From positions 1-40,917 of the forward strand of contig CAJTNC010000026.1 in NCBI GenBank assembly GCA_910577955.1: a stretch of 40,917 nucleotides of DNA. Reading direction: 5' to 3'. The position numbers and the translations under genes are program-made. The DNA is from an uncultured Lachnospiraceae bacterium (GTDB lineage: Bacteria > Bacillota > Clostridia > Lachnospirales > Lachnospiraceae). The notes beneath the pieces are model-generated. The model worked only from the letters and a program-made list of their open reading frames with translations, did not search any database and was not told the origin of the DNA. This document shows positions 24,400-32,491 of the stretch, in pieces. The first letter of the stretch is position 1, and each line of letters begins with the position of its first letter.

Positions 24400-25785
24400 A
24401 TGAAAAAGAACAAAAAGTTATTAGCTCTGCTTCTTGGCACAGTTCTTTCCCTGTCTACTCTGGCGGGCTGCGGCAACAGCACAGATGCTCCCGCAGAAGG
24501 CACAACGACGGAAACTCCGGCTGAAGAGGGAACGACGGAAACTCCGGCTGAAGAGGGAACAACGGAAGCTCCGGCAGCAGAGGCAAGCGGCTCCGGTTCT
24601 GTATACTGGCTGAACTTTAAGCCTGAGTCCGACGAAGTATTGCAGGAAATCGCAAAGACTTATACGGAGCAGAAAGGTGTAGAAGTGAAAGTGGTTACCG
24701 CGGCTTCCGGCACATATTCCCAGACTCTGATCTCAGAGATGGATAAATCTGCCCCCCCGACACTGTTTGTCATCGGCAATCAGGCGGGCGTAAAGGATTG
24801 GACAGATTATGCGCTTGATCTGACAGGCACACCTATCGCCAACGAATTAAACACAGACGCTTACAATCTCTATGATGAGAACGGCAAGTTAGTTTCCATC
24901 GGATACTGCTACGAGTGCTACGGCATCATCGTAAATCCTGATCTGATTGAAAAAGCAGGCCACAGCATGGATGAGATCAAGAACTTTGAAGGTCTGAAGA
25001 CAGTTGCAGAGGATATCCACGCTCGTGCAGACGAACTCGGCTTCGACGCATTCTCTTCTTCTGACATGGACGGCAGTTCCTCTTGGCGTTTCACAGGCCA
25101 CATGGCTAACCTTGAGTACTACTATGAGCAGGAAGGTACGCCTTGGACAGAGTGCCCGGCTACGATCTCCGGCAAGTACATGGATAACTTCAAAAACCTG
25201 TATGACCTTTGCATCAACAACAGCCTGACAGATCCGAAGGAACTGGCAACAGGCGGACATGACGCAGAGAACGAGTTCAAGACAGGTAAAGCAGCATTCT
25301 TTGTAAACGGTTCCTGGGAATATGAAGCAGTGAAGAACGAAGTTCCGAATGCTACAATGATCCCTTACTACTGCGGTGTTGAAGGCGAAGAGAAAGCAGG
25401 CCTTAACTGTGGTACAGAGAACTGCTGGGCAATCAACAGCAAGGCTTCCGCAGAGGATCAGCAGGCAACCATGGACTTCATGGTATGGTGTGTAACAGAT
25501 CCCGATGCTTCCCGTAAGTTAGTTGACACCTTCGGTGTTATGCCTTACAAGCAGGCGGCAGAGTCCACAAACGGCTTCCTTGCAGCGGCTGATGCATACA
25601 CTGCTGACGGATGCTATGTAATGAACTGGGCAACCAACTTCCAGCCTAACGTAGACGACTATCGTGCAGCTTTGGTAAGCGCTCTGAACCAGTACAATGC
25701 AGATCAGTCCGACGCGAACTGGGAATCCGTAACCAACGCTTTCGTAGGCGGTTGGGCAACACAGTACAACGCAATTAACCAGTAA
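24400..25785 (+). CDS. Sugar ABC transporter substrate-binding lipoprotein
   Basis: A 461-residue extracellular solute-binding protein of the MalE-like family 1, tethered by lipid at Cys 24 of the lipobox LAGC. A flexible Thr/Glu/Pro linker (about residues 27-65) contains two perfect 9-residue repeats (27-bp DNA repeats). The rest has the two-lobe binding fold, with aromatic-rich sugar-site stretches (YCYECYG, NGSWEYE, NCWAINS). Two permease genes follow past a partial terminator, as is usual where the binding protein is needed in excess. The operator array before it, shared with malQ, points to maltodextrins; direct substrate evidence is absent. Confidence 0.9.
   Translation: MKKNKKLLALLLGTVLSLSTLAGCGNSTDAPAEGTTTETPAEEGTTETPAEEGTTEAPAAEASGSGSVYWLNFKPESDEVLQEIAKTYTEQKGVEVKVVTAASGTYSQTLISEMDKSAPPTLFVIGNQAGVKDWTDYALDLTGTPIANELNTDAYNLYDENGKLVSIGYCYECYGIIVNPDLIEKAGHSMDEIKNFEGLKTVAEDIHARADELGFDAFSSSDMDGSSSWRFTGHMANLEYYYEQEGTPWTECPATISGKYMDNFKNLYDLCINNSLTDPKELATGGHDAENEFKTGKAAFFVNGSWEYEAVKNEVPNATMIPYYCGVEGEEKAGLNCGTENCWAINSKASAEDQQATMDFMVWCVTDPDASRKLVDTFGVMPYKQAAESTNGFLAAADAYTADGCYVMNWATNFQPNVDDYRAALVSALNQYNADQSDANWESVTNAFVGGWATQYNAINQ
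24505..24558 (+). repeat. 27-bp tandem repeat in the binding-protein linker
   Basis: Two identical 27-base units (24505-24531 and 24532-24558) are followed by a degenerate third; they encode the TTETPAEEG unit twice. In-frame length variation would alter only the tether. Confidence 0.9.
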
Positions 25786-25814
25786 ACAACGAGTAAGTAA
25801 TTTACAGGAAACGT

Positions 25815-25850
25815 AAGGCGGGACGGACATTTATCCGCCCCGCCTTTTTT
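25815..25850 (+). terminator. Terminator or attenuator between binding-protein and permease genes
   Basis: AAGGCGGG (25815-25822) pairs with CCCGCCTT (25839-25846), with an inner CGGA/TCCG pairing and a run of six T. Partial read-through would supply the permeases at lower level. Confidence 0.8.
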
Positions 25851-25874
25851 GAAAACTGTTCGGGGGTTGATACT

Positions 25875-26780
25875 ATGAAAAACAAGAAAATCACCAATGG
25901 TAATTCCATTACGAAGGCCACAAAACGCTGGGGATTTCTATTTTTAGGCCCTGTGCTGATTGCGTTTACCATAGGTTTTATTTGGCCTTTTATTCAGGGC
26001 ATCTGGCTCTCCATGTGCCAGTTCCGCCTGATCTCCGATGCAAAATTCATCGGTTTTGGCAACTATGTGAAGGTCTTTCAGGACGCTTCCTTCCGCCATG
26101 CATTCTGGTATACAGCTATGTTTGCCATTGTATCGTTAGTCATTATCAATGTTTTAGCATTTATGGTGGCATATTTCCTGACGCTTGGAATCAAGGGCAG
26201 CAACCTCTTCCGTACGGTATTTTTTATGCCGAACCTGATCGGCGGTATCGTGCTGGGCTACATCTGGTCGATGATCTTCGACGGTATTCTCGGACGATAT
26301 CAGACTTCTATCCTTTTAGAGAGCAAGTACGGCTTCTGGGGACTGATCATCTTAATGTGCTGGCAGCAGATCGGTTACATGATGATCATCTATATCGCAG
26401 GACTGCAGAATGTGCCCGGAGATATTCTGGAGGCGGCCCGCATCGACGGCGCGACGTCTATTCAGACTCTGTTCAAGGTGACGATTCCCAACGTGATGAG
26501 TTCCTTTACGATTTGTATTTTCCTTTCTCTGACAAACGGTTTCAAGCTCTTTGACCAGAACTTGGCGCTCACCGGAGGACAGCCTTTTATCATTCAGGCG
26601 GACGGTACGACCATCAAGCAGACAGAAATGCTGGCGCTCAATATTTACAATACGTTTTACGGTTCCAACACCGCTGCTCAGGGCGTAGCTCAGGCAAAGG
26701 CAGTGATATTCTTTATTCTGGTGGCGGGACTGGGACTGCTCCAGCTTAGCTATACGCGTAAAAAGGAGGTGCAGCAGTAA
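25875..26780 (+). CDS. Sugar ABC transporter permease (MalF-like)
   Basis: A 301-residue permease with six membrane helices, the MalF-type partner of the pair. The cytoplasmic EAA loop reads EAARIDGATSIQTLFKVTIP (around residues 190-210) and would dock on the ATPase. The large periplasmic loop of enterobacterial MalF is absent, as is usual in Gram-positives. GGGGG before TACTATG gives the ribosome site. The second permease start overlaps its stop by one base (TAATG). No ATPase gene is present; a shared MsmX-type ATPase elsewhere is the likely energiser. Confidence 0.92.
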   Translation: MKNKKITNGNSITKATKRWGFLFLGPVLIAFTIGFIWPFIQGIWLSMCQFRLISDAKFIGFGNYVKVFQDASFRHAFWYTAMFAIVSLVIINVLAFMVAYFLTLGIKGSNLFRTVFFMPNLIGGIVLGYIWSMIFDGILGRYQTSILLESKYGFWGLIILMCWQQIGYMMIIYIAGLQNVPGDILEAARIDGATSIQTLFKVTIPNVMSSFTICIFLSLTNGFKLFDQNLALTGGQPFIIQADGTTIKQTEMLALNIYNTFYGSNTAAQGVAQAKAVIFFILVAGLGLLQLSYTRKKEVQQ

Positions 26781-27637
26781 TGAGTAAGAATACAGCTTCA
26801 GCCGCAAACGGGCGAAAAACAATCCTTTCCGTGATACTGGCTGTGATCAGCATCATTTATGTACTGCCTGTGTTAGCGGTAGTGATGAACTCTTTTAAAC
26901 AAAATACTTATGTAAAAACCGATACCTTTGCGCTTCCGACAGGGGAGATGAGCGCCGGTCTTGACAACTTTATCAAGGGCATGACCTTTGGTAACTACCC
27001 TTTTGCAAAGAGTGTGCTGTACAGCGTTATGATCACGCTGCTCTCCACTTTTTTGATCTTGCTGTGTACTTCCATGGCAGCATGGTATATTGCAAGGGTT
27101 GATTCGGTCTTCTGCCGGGCAATCTACTTCCTGTGCGTATTCTCTATGGTCGTGCCGTTCCAGATGGTGATGTTTACTCTGTCCAAAACGGCGGATAAAC
27201 TGCATTTAAATACGCCCTGGACGATTCCCGTCGTCTATCTGGGCTTTGGAGCGGGGCTTGCGATCTTTATGTTTGTGGGCTTTGTGAAAGCGATCCCGTT
27301 GGAGATCGAGGAGGCGGCTTCCATTGACGGCTGCGGACCGGTGCGGACATTCTTCACGGTGGTTGTGCCGATGTTAAAGCCGACCATGATTTCCGTGGGT
27401 ATTCTGGAAATCATGTGGGTGTGGAACGACTATCTGCTGCCGGTGCTGGTGCTTGATATCAACGAATATCGGACGATTCCCATCCATATCCAGTATCTGA
27501 AGGGGAGTTACGGAACGGTAGACCTCGGAGCTACGATGGCGCTGATTCTGATGAGTATTATTCCGGTCATCATCTTCTATCTTGCCTGCCAGAAACACAT
27601 TATCAAAGGTGTGGCAGCAGGTGCGGTGAAAGGCTGA
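26780..27637 (+). CDS. Sugar ABC transporter permease (MalG-like)
   Basis: A 285-residue permease with six membrane helices, partner of the preceding one. The EAA loop is EIEEAASIDGCGPVRTFFTV (around residues 174-193). The strong AGGAGGT at 26764-26770 lies inside the end of the preceding gene, and ATG 26780 overlaps its stop by one base. The LacI regulator follows after a short gap containing a 12-bp hairpin, so the regulator may be read from the same transcript at a lower level. Confidence 0.92.
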   Translation: MSKNTASAANGRKTILSVILAVISIIYVLPVLAVVMNSFKQNTYVKTDTFALPTGEMSAGLDNFIKGMTFGNYPFAKSVLYSVMITLLSTFLILLCTSMAAWYIARVDSVFCRAIYFLCVFSMVVPFQMVMFTLSKTADKLHLNTPWTIPVVYLGFGAGLAIFMFVGFVKAIPLEIEEAASIDGCGPVRTFFTVVVPMLKPTMISVGILEIMWVWNDYLLPVLVLDINEYRTIPIHIQYLKGSYGTVDLGATMALILMSIIPVIIFYLACQKHIIKGVAAGAVKG

Positions 27638-27657
27638 TGATTGGCAGTAAGTATATA

Positions 27658-27687
27658 CCCATCTTCCGGGGAAGTCCGGAAGATGGG
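27658..27687 (+). other. Perfect 12-bp hairpin between permease and regulator genes
   Basis: CCCATCTTCCGG (27658-27669) pairs fully with 27676-27687 around a 6-base loop. There is no T tract, so it is unlikely to be a standard terminator. It ends 17 bases before the regulator start and 5 bases before its Shine-Dalgarno. It may stabilise or process the upstream mRNA. Confidence 0.6.
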
Positions 27688-27704
27688 AGATGAAAGGGGC
27701 AGAA

Positions 27705-28712
27705 ATGACCATCAAGGATATTGCAAGACTTTCCGGATGCGGCGTGACGACGGTATCGCGGGTTTTGAATAACCGTCCGGACGTCAGCGAGGAAACGCGC
27801 AGGAAAGTGATGGCTGTCGTAGAACAGTATGGGTTTATGCCCAATACCAATGCAAAACATTTAAAACAGCAGGCGGACAGCAGTGTCGCGGTGATCGTCA
27901 AGGGAACGCAGAATTTGTTGTTTGCCGATCTGGTGGAAGAAATACAGACGCTTTTGCGGGAGGCGGATCAGGATACGGCGGTTTATTATCTTGATGAGGA
28001 CGCCAATGAGGTGGCTTATGCGCTGAGGCTTGCCAGAGAGCGCAACCCTCGGGGATTTCTATTTCTGGGGGGCGATCTGGAGCAGTTCGAGGAAGGATTT
28101 GCGCCGATCACCGTCCCCAGCGTACTGTTGACAAACAGCGCGGAGGGACTGGAGTTCGATAATCTTTCCTCCTTTACAACGGACGATGAAAAGGCGGCGG
28201 AACAGGTGATCGAACTGTTGGTGGGTCTGGGGCATCGAAATATCGGTGTGCTGGGCGGAAATTTATCCAGTTCTCAGGTCAGCTACAGACGACTTAAAGG
28301 CTGCAGGGAGGCCTGCGACAGACTACACATTCCGATGGATCCGGAACAGCAGTGTGAACATTGTCGTTATTCCATGCCGGATGCCTATGCGGCAGCCGAA
28401 AGACTGTTGTCACGCAGGCCGGATCTGACGGCGGTTTTCGCCCTGAGCGATGTGATGGCGCTTGGAGCGATCAGAGCTTTCAGTGATATGGGCAAGCGGG
28501 TTCCGGAGGATATTTCGGTTGTGGGATATGACGGTATTGTCACCGGACAGTATTCCATGCCGAGGCTGACGACGATCAGGCAGGATACAAAGCGGCTTGC
28601 GGAACAGAGTGTGGATTCGCTGCTTCGCGGATTTGTGAGAAGCGGTCATCCGGTTCACGGAGTTGTGCCGTTTCAGATGGTATCCGGTGAGAGTGTGGCG
28701 AGGATAGGCTGA
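27705..28712 (+). CDS. LacI-family transcriptional regulator
   Basis: A 335-residue repressor with an N-terminal helix-turn-helix (TIKDIARLSGCGVTTVSRVLNNRPDVS, about residues 2-28 with breaks), a short hinge (AKHLKQ) and a periplasmic-binding-protein-like sugar-sensing domain. AAAGGGG at 27693-27699 favours ATG 27705 over the in-frame ATG at 27690, and the former gives the canonical LacI N-terminus. Its place after the permeases and the LacI-type operators before the binding-protein gene and malQ suggest it controls both. The effector, probably maltose or a maltodextrin, is inferred. Confidence 0.9.
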   Translation: MTIKDIARLSGCGVTTVSRVLNNRPDVSEETRRKVMAVVEQYGFMPNTNAKHLKQQADSSVAVIVKGTQNLLFADLVEEIQTLLREADQDTAVYYLDEDANEVAYALRLARERNPRGFLFLGGDLEQFEEGFAPITVPSVLLTNSAEGLEFDNLSSFTTDDEKAAEQVIELLVGLGHRNIGVLGGNLSSSQVSYRRLKGCREACDRLHIPMDPEQQCEHCRYSMPDAYAAAERLLSRRPDLTAVFALSDVMALGAIRAFSDMGKRVPEDISVVGYDGIVTGQYSMPRLTTIRQDTKRLAEQSVDSLLRGFVRSGHPVHGVVPFQMVSGESVARIG

Positions 28713-28720
28713 GAGAAGAA

Positions 28721-28761
28721 GGGGGAAAGACATTGGAAAATGTTTCTCCCTCTATTTTTTT
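28721..28761 (+). terminator. Terminator after the LacI-family gene
   Basis: The stem GGGAAAGACATT (28723-28734) pairs with 28739-28750 with one mismatch and one wobble; a T-rich tail follows. The right arm can alternatively pair with GAGGGAG at 28762-28768. Confidence 0.65.
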
Positions 28762-28853
28762 GAGGGAGGATGTTATAAAATAATTAAGAAAAACCGAAAC
28801 ATTTTTTGAGGAAGATGACACAACTATGATGCAAGCATGGTTTAAAATAATTT

Positions 28854-28859
28854 TATAAT
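28854..28859 (+). promoter_or_regulatory. -10 element for the first two-component system
   Basis: A perfect TATAAT lies 66 bases before the TTG start of the response regulator; no good -35 is visible at 17 bases, so an activator may be needed. Confidence 0.4.
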
Positions 28860-28924
28860 AGGAAAGAACTGTTGGTAAACGGGAACTTGCGGGTGGTAAA
28901 AAAGCGGAAAGAGCGGGGCATGAT

Positions 28925-29587
28925 TTGAATAAGATACTGATTGTGGAAGACGAGGAAGCGATTGCAAATTTAATCAGGATGAACTTACAGCATGCGGGAT
29001 ATAGCTGTGAGGTGGCAAACGACGGGAATGCGGGGGCGGATATGATGGCGGAAAACAATTATGATCTGTGCCTGTTTGACATCATGCTGCCGGGGATCAA
29101 CGGCTATGAACTGTTGGAGTACGCAAAGAGCCTGCACATGCCGGTGATTTTTTTGACGGCAAAGGGGGAGACGTTAGATAAGGTAAAGGGACTTAAAATG
29201 GGGGCGGACGATTATATCACGAAGCCCTTTGAGATCATAGAACTGTTGGCCAGAGTGGAGAATGTACTGCGGAGGTTTCACAAGGTGGAACAGGACATCC
29301 GCATCGGTGATTTAGAGATCAACATGGTGGCGCGGACCGTGAAAAAAGGCGGGAAGGATATCAGCCTGACGATCAAGGAATTCGAACTGTTATTGTTGTT
29401 TATGAGAAATCCGGACAGGGCGCTCTATCGCGAGATGATCTATGAGCAGGTGTGGGACAGTCCCTACATGGGAGATTCCCGCACGGTGGATCTGCATGTG
29501 CAGAGACTTCGCAAAAAGGCGGGGTTAGAGCAGCAGATCGAGTCGGTGTATAAGGTGGGCTATCGGTTCAGGAGCAGTGTATCATGA
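28925..29587 (+). CDS. OmpR/PhoB-type response regulator
   Basis: A 220-residue two-component response regulator. The receiver domain (residues 1-115) has the acidic pair in VEDEE, phospho-acceptor Asp 52, Thr 78 and Lys 100. The C-terminal winged-helix domain (about 125-220) has the ELLLLFMRNP and VDLHVQRLRKK segments of the OmpR family. The start appears to be TTG at 28925: the frame is open upstream to about 28862 but has no ATG or GTG, and the residues from TTG give the canonical N-terminus. The Shine-Dalgarno is weak (GCGGGG). The kinase start overlaps its stop (ATGA). Confidence 0.9.
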   Translation: MNKILIVEDEEAIANLIRMNLQHAGYSCEVANDGNAGADMMAENNYDLCLFDIMLPGINGYELLEYAKSLHMPVIFLTAKGETLDKVKGLKMGADDYITKPFEIIELLARVENVLRRFHKVEQDIRIGDLEINMVARTVKKGGKDISLTIKEFELLLLFMRNPDRALYREMIYEQVWDSPYMGDSRTVDLHVQRLRKKAGLEQQIESVYKVGYRFRSSVS

Positions 29588-31020
29588 AATTATTCTGGAA
29601 GCAGTTTACGGTCATCGCATGTCTGATGGTGACTTTGTTTGCGGTATTCGGCAGTATACTTTTACAGACGGCTTTTCAGAGTATGCTGGAGAGAGAAGAA
29701 GAGCGGGGACTGGAAGAATGGAAAATGTTTCAGTTCGCGCTTTTAGCGTCTATGGAAGCGCTGCCGGAGGGATACACAATCGAAAACGTTACGATGTCGG
29801 AGATGTCAAAGGCCATTGAGGAGAGTACCGGCACGCAGGAGAACGGGATAGCGCTCTATAATGAGGATTGTCAGTTAGTCTATAAAAACGGTATGTACTA
29901 CGGCGCGCTGATGGCGGAAAACATCGGAACGCAGCGGGCGATGTGGCGGCTTACCAAAACGGAGGACGGTCATTTTCTGGAGGCTCTCTCGAGACTGACA
30001 TGTAAAAACGGTACATATTATCTCGCTTTTGGGAGAAATATCCAGTATGTGTACGACGTGAGGGACAGGCTTTACGAGCAATATTGCAACATGGTGCTGT
30101 TTGTGATCGTGCTGTCCGTCTCCGTTTCATGGCTTTTGGCCTACCATTTTACAAAGCCGATCAGGAAGCTGGTAAAAGCCACAAGAGATTTTGCAAGGGG
30201 TAATTACCAGAGCAGGGTGGAAGTGAAAGGGGAGGACGAACTGACGGATCTGATGTTGGAGTTCAACCGCATGGCAAGACGGCTGGAGAAGAGCATCTGG
30301 GAACTGGAGGATGCGGCCAGAAGGCAGGAGGAGTTTACCGGGGCCTTTGCCCATGAGCTGAAGACCCCGCTTACATCCATCATCGGCTACGGGGATATGC
30401 TGCGGAGTATGAGCCTGACAGAGGAGGAAAAACGCAGTTCTTCCGATTACATTTATCAGCAGGGGAAGCGGCTTGAACGTTTGTCCTATAAAATGATGGA
30501 GTTAGTGAGGGTCCGCACGCAGGGAGTCGCTTTAAAACCTTTGAAAACAAGAGAACTCGCCTATGAGATCGAACTTTTCACAAAACGGCTTTTGTGGGAA
30601 AAAAATGTGATACTGGAGAAAAATATCGCGGCGGGCATCGTATTCGGTGATCTGGATCTGCTATGTTCCCTGTTCGGCAATCTGATCGACAATGCGGCGA
30701 AAGCCTGCGCCAGAAAGAATTACACGGGGGATGAGCGGGGGAGGATCCTGTTTGTCGGCAGGCAGGAGAAGAAAGGTTACAGTTTTACGGTGATGGATAA
30801 CGGCTGCGGGATCCCTGCCGATGAGGTGGGAAAGATCACCGAAGCTTTCTATATGGTAGATAAATCGAGAGCCAGAAAGGAAGGGGGCGCCGGCATCGGC
30901 ATGACGCTTTGCAGCAGGATCGTGAAACTGCATCATGCCCGCTGGGAGATCGCAAGCAACGAGAACACGGGGACAAACGTCTGTGTTTTCTTCCCGGAAG
31001 AGGAGGAAGAAGATGAGTAA
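29584..31020 (+). CDS. Sensor histidine kinase
   Basis: A 478-residue membrane kinase, the partner of the preceding regulator. Helix 1 is at about residues 8-30, an extracellular sensor domain runs from 31 to 165, and helix 2 at about 168-190 is followed by a HAMP linker. The HisKA motif FAHELKTPL has the phospho-acceptor His 257. The ATP-binding domain shows N-box DNAAKAC, G1 DNGCGIP and a G2-like GGAGIGMTL. The sensor domain matches no named input domain that I recognise. The third gene overlaps its end by 8 bases, so all three are translated together. Confidence 0.9.
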   Translation: MKLFWKQFTVIACLMVTLFAVFGSILLQTAFQSMLEREEERGLEEWKMFQFALLASMEALPEGYTIENVTMSEMSKAIEESTGTQENGIALYNEDCQLVYKNGMYYGALMAENIGTQRAMWRLTKTEDGHFLEALSRLTCKNGTYYLAFGRNIQYVYDVRDRLYEQYCNMVLFVIVLSVSVSWLLAYHFTKPIRKLVKATRDFARGNYQSRVEVKGEDELTDLMLEFNRMARRLEKSIWELEDAARRQEEFTGAFAHELKTPLTSIIGYGDMLRSMSLTEEEKRSSSDYIYQQGKRLERLSYKMMELVRVRTQGVALKPLKTRELAYEIELFTKRLLWEKNVILEKNIAAGIVFGDLDLLCSLFGNLIDNAAKACARKNYTGDERGRILFVGRQEKKGYSFTVMDNGCGIPADEVGKITEAFYMVDKSRARKEGGAGIGMTLCSRIVKLHHARWEIASNENTGTNVCVFFPEEEEEDE

Positions 31021-32167
31021 AAAGAGTGCACGCAGGTGGTTTTCGCTGGACAGCCTGATGGGAAAAGCGCTGTGCGTCCTGTTGGTGGTCATCTTGACTG
31101 TGGGGGCTTTTCTGGCTCCGAAGATCATCAATAATCTCTATGATGCGGGAACCCTTATGCAAATCACCTACATGGATATGGATATAAGTCCTTACGCCGT
31201 CCCCTACACGACTTTTCAGGATAAGATAGAGGCGATGGCGAGGGTACGGACCGCGGGAAAGAGGTTGACTGCCCTGCCGGTGGAGGAGACGGCGGACAGG
31301 ATCAGCGACGAGGAACTGGTGAAGATCGTCAATGAGGAGATGGAGGCGGCCGTAAACGCTATGAATCCTCTGTTCATAGAAGATTGGTGGGACGCGCAGA
31401 CTGTAGATAATCTTGTCTCTCGAGAGAAGCATACGGTCTATATGCGAACTCCTGCCGGACAGGGGGAATCAGCACAGGAGGACTCAGCACAGGAGATGAC
31501 GCCCTTTCAGGTCTGGACGCTGACTTTTGAGCTGACGGAGAAACAGGATGAACTGGTGATATATAACGGAAAGGAAAGAAAAGCTTTATCACTGTTTGCT
31601 ACGGACAGATTGATCGTCTGCATGGATGCGGATTTTTACAAGATCGTTGCAGTTGCTCTGCGGGGAGCAAAGGATAAGTCGGAGAAGATGTACGGCTGGG
31701 ATATGATCTACGCTTTCGGAGCGGATCCGGAAGCTCCGTCAGATGTACGGAAAGCGGCGGCTTTATATAGTAATGACGTGTATGAGTACGAGACGCAGAT
31801 ATATTTGGCCAGTGAGATATGGGCTCCATGGGTGGACTACTGGGATCTCACGCTTAAAGATCATCTTTTACAGGTAGATGACGAAGGAACATTGGGGGCG
31901 TATCTGATTTTTGAACATGATATGCCCGTTTCGGATGCAGGAAAGTATACCGACTTGATGGACAACGCAGCGACAGGGATCTATGATTCGGATGGAACAG
32001 GTTTTCCGGAAGGGGATATCTGGACGATGGAAGAAGTTATCCGGTCGATGGAAGGAGGAGGGACGTTTTTGGAAGTCGGCAGCAGGATCGAATGGGAAGG
32101 GAGTGAAGATAATATATGGATCCTGAAAACGGGATGTATGGAATTTTTTGAAATGATGCAGTTTTGA
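31013..32167 (+). CDS. Membrane-anchored protein of unknown function linked to the two-component system
   Basis: A 384-residue protein with a basic N-terminus and one membrane helix (about residues 18-40); the rest is predicted extracytoplasmic, acidic and aromatic-rich, with no recognised domain. A Gln/Ser/Glu repeat (ESAQEDSAQE) lies near residue 153. AGGAGG at 31001-31006, inside the kinase gene, gives ATG 31013 with an 8-base overlap. Tight coupling suggests an accessory sensor, a modulator of the kinase, or an output that works in the envelope. I cannot assign the function. Confidence 0.8.
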   Translation: MSKKSARRWFSLDSLMGKALCVLLVVILTVGAFLAPKIINNLYDAGTLMQITYMDMDISPYAVPYTTFQDKIEAMARVRTAGKRLTALPVEETADRISDEELVKIVNEEMEAAVNAMNPLFIEDWWDAQTVDNLVSREKHTVYMRTPAGQGESAQEDSAQEMTPFQVWTLTFELTEKQDELVIYNGKERKALSLFATDRLIVCMDADFYKIVAVALRGAKDKSEKMYGWDMIYAFGADPEAPSDVRKAAALYSNDVYEYETQIYLASEIWAPWVDYWDLTLKDHLLQVDDEGTLGAYLIFEHDMPVSDAGKYTDLMDNAATGIYDSDGTGFPEGDIWTMEEVIRSMEGGGTFLEVGSRIEWEGSEDNIWILKTGCMEFFEMMQF

Positions 32168-32491
32168 TACAGAATTGTTTAAAATCTGATGCATGGCAAA
32201 GATATACTGTCCTTAACAGTTGAGATGTTATATTAGGTAATTGCGAAACTCATTGATTCTACCGTTTTGCCGTGCAAAACATACGATCAAGGCGCAGGCA
32301 CGTTTTCACTGCGGCTCGACCGCAGCGGACACGTAAGGCACCAAAATACGGCGCCTAAGTGCCGACGGTCTCACAGCGCCTGCTTATTGATGCGTAAATT
32401 TTGCACAAGCAATACTTGTAGAAAGCGGAGATTCGCAAATGCCCAAATGTTTTCAGTATGAGAAGCTGACTGTGAGAGGGAGGACAGAGAT
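32168..32491. other. Structured non-coding gap, possible repeat element
   Basis: 324 bases without a credible gene. They contain several short palindromes: GTTTTGC-CGT-GCAAAAC (32264-32280), CTGCGG-CTCGA-CCGCAG (32309-32325), GGCGCC, and GCAGGC/GCCTGC pairs. GC content rises sharply in 32285-32390 compared with its AT-rich flanks. A 64-codon frame here has no ribosome site. It may be a small palindromic repeat element or a decayed mobile piece. Confidence 0.4.

Noticed and set aside
29782..29793. GAAAACGTTACG, a near match to the LacI-type operator
   Set aside because: It lies inside the kinase coding sequence, has no second phased unit and is far from a promoter; probably chance.
32267..32461. 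A 64-codon frame in the palindrome-rich gap
   Set aside because: No ribosome site, and its composition reflects the local inverted repeats rather than protein coding.
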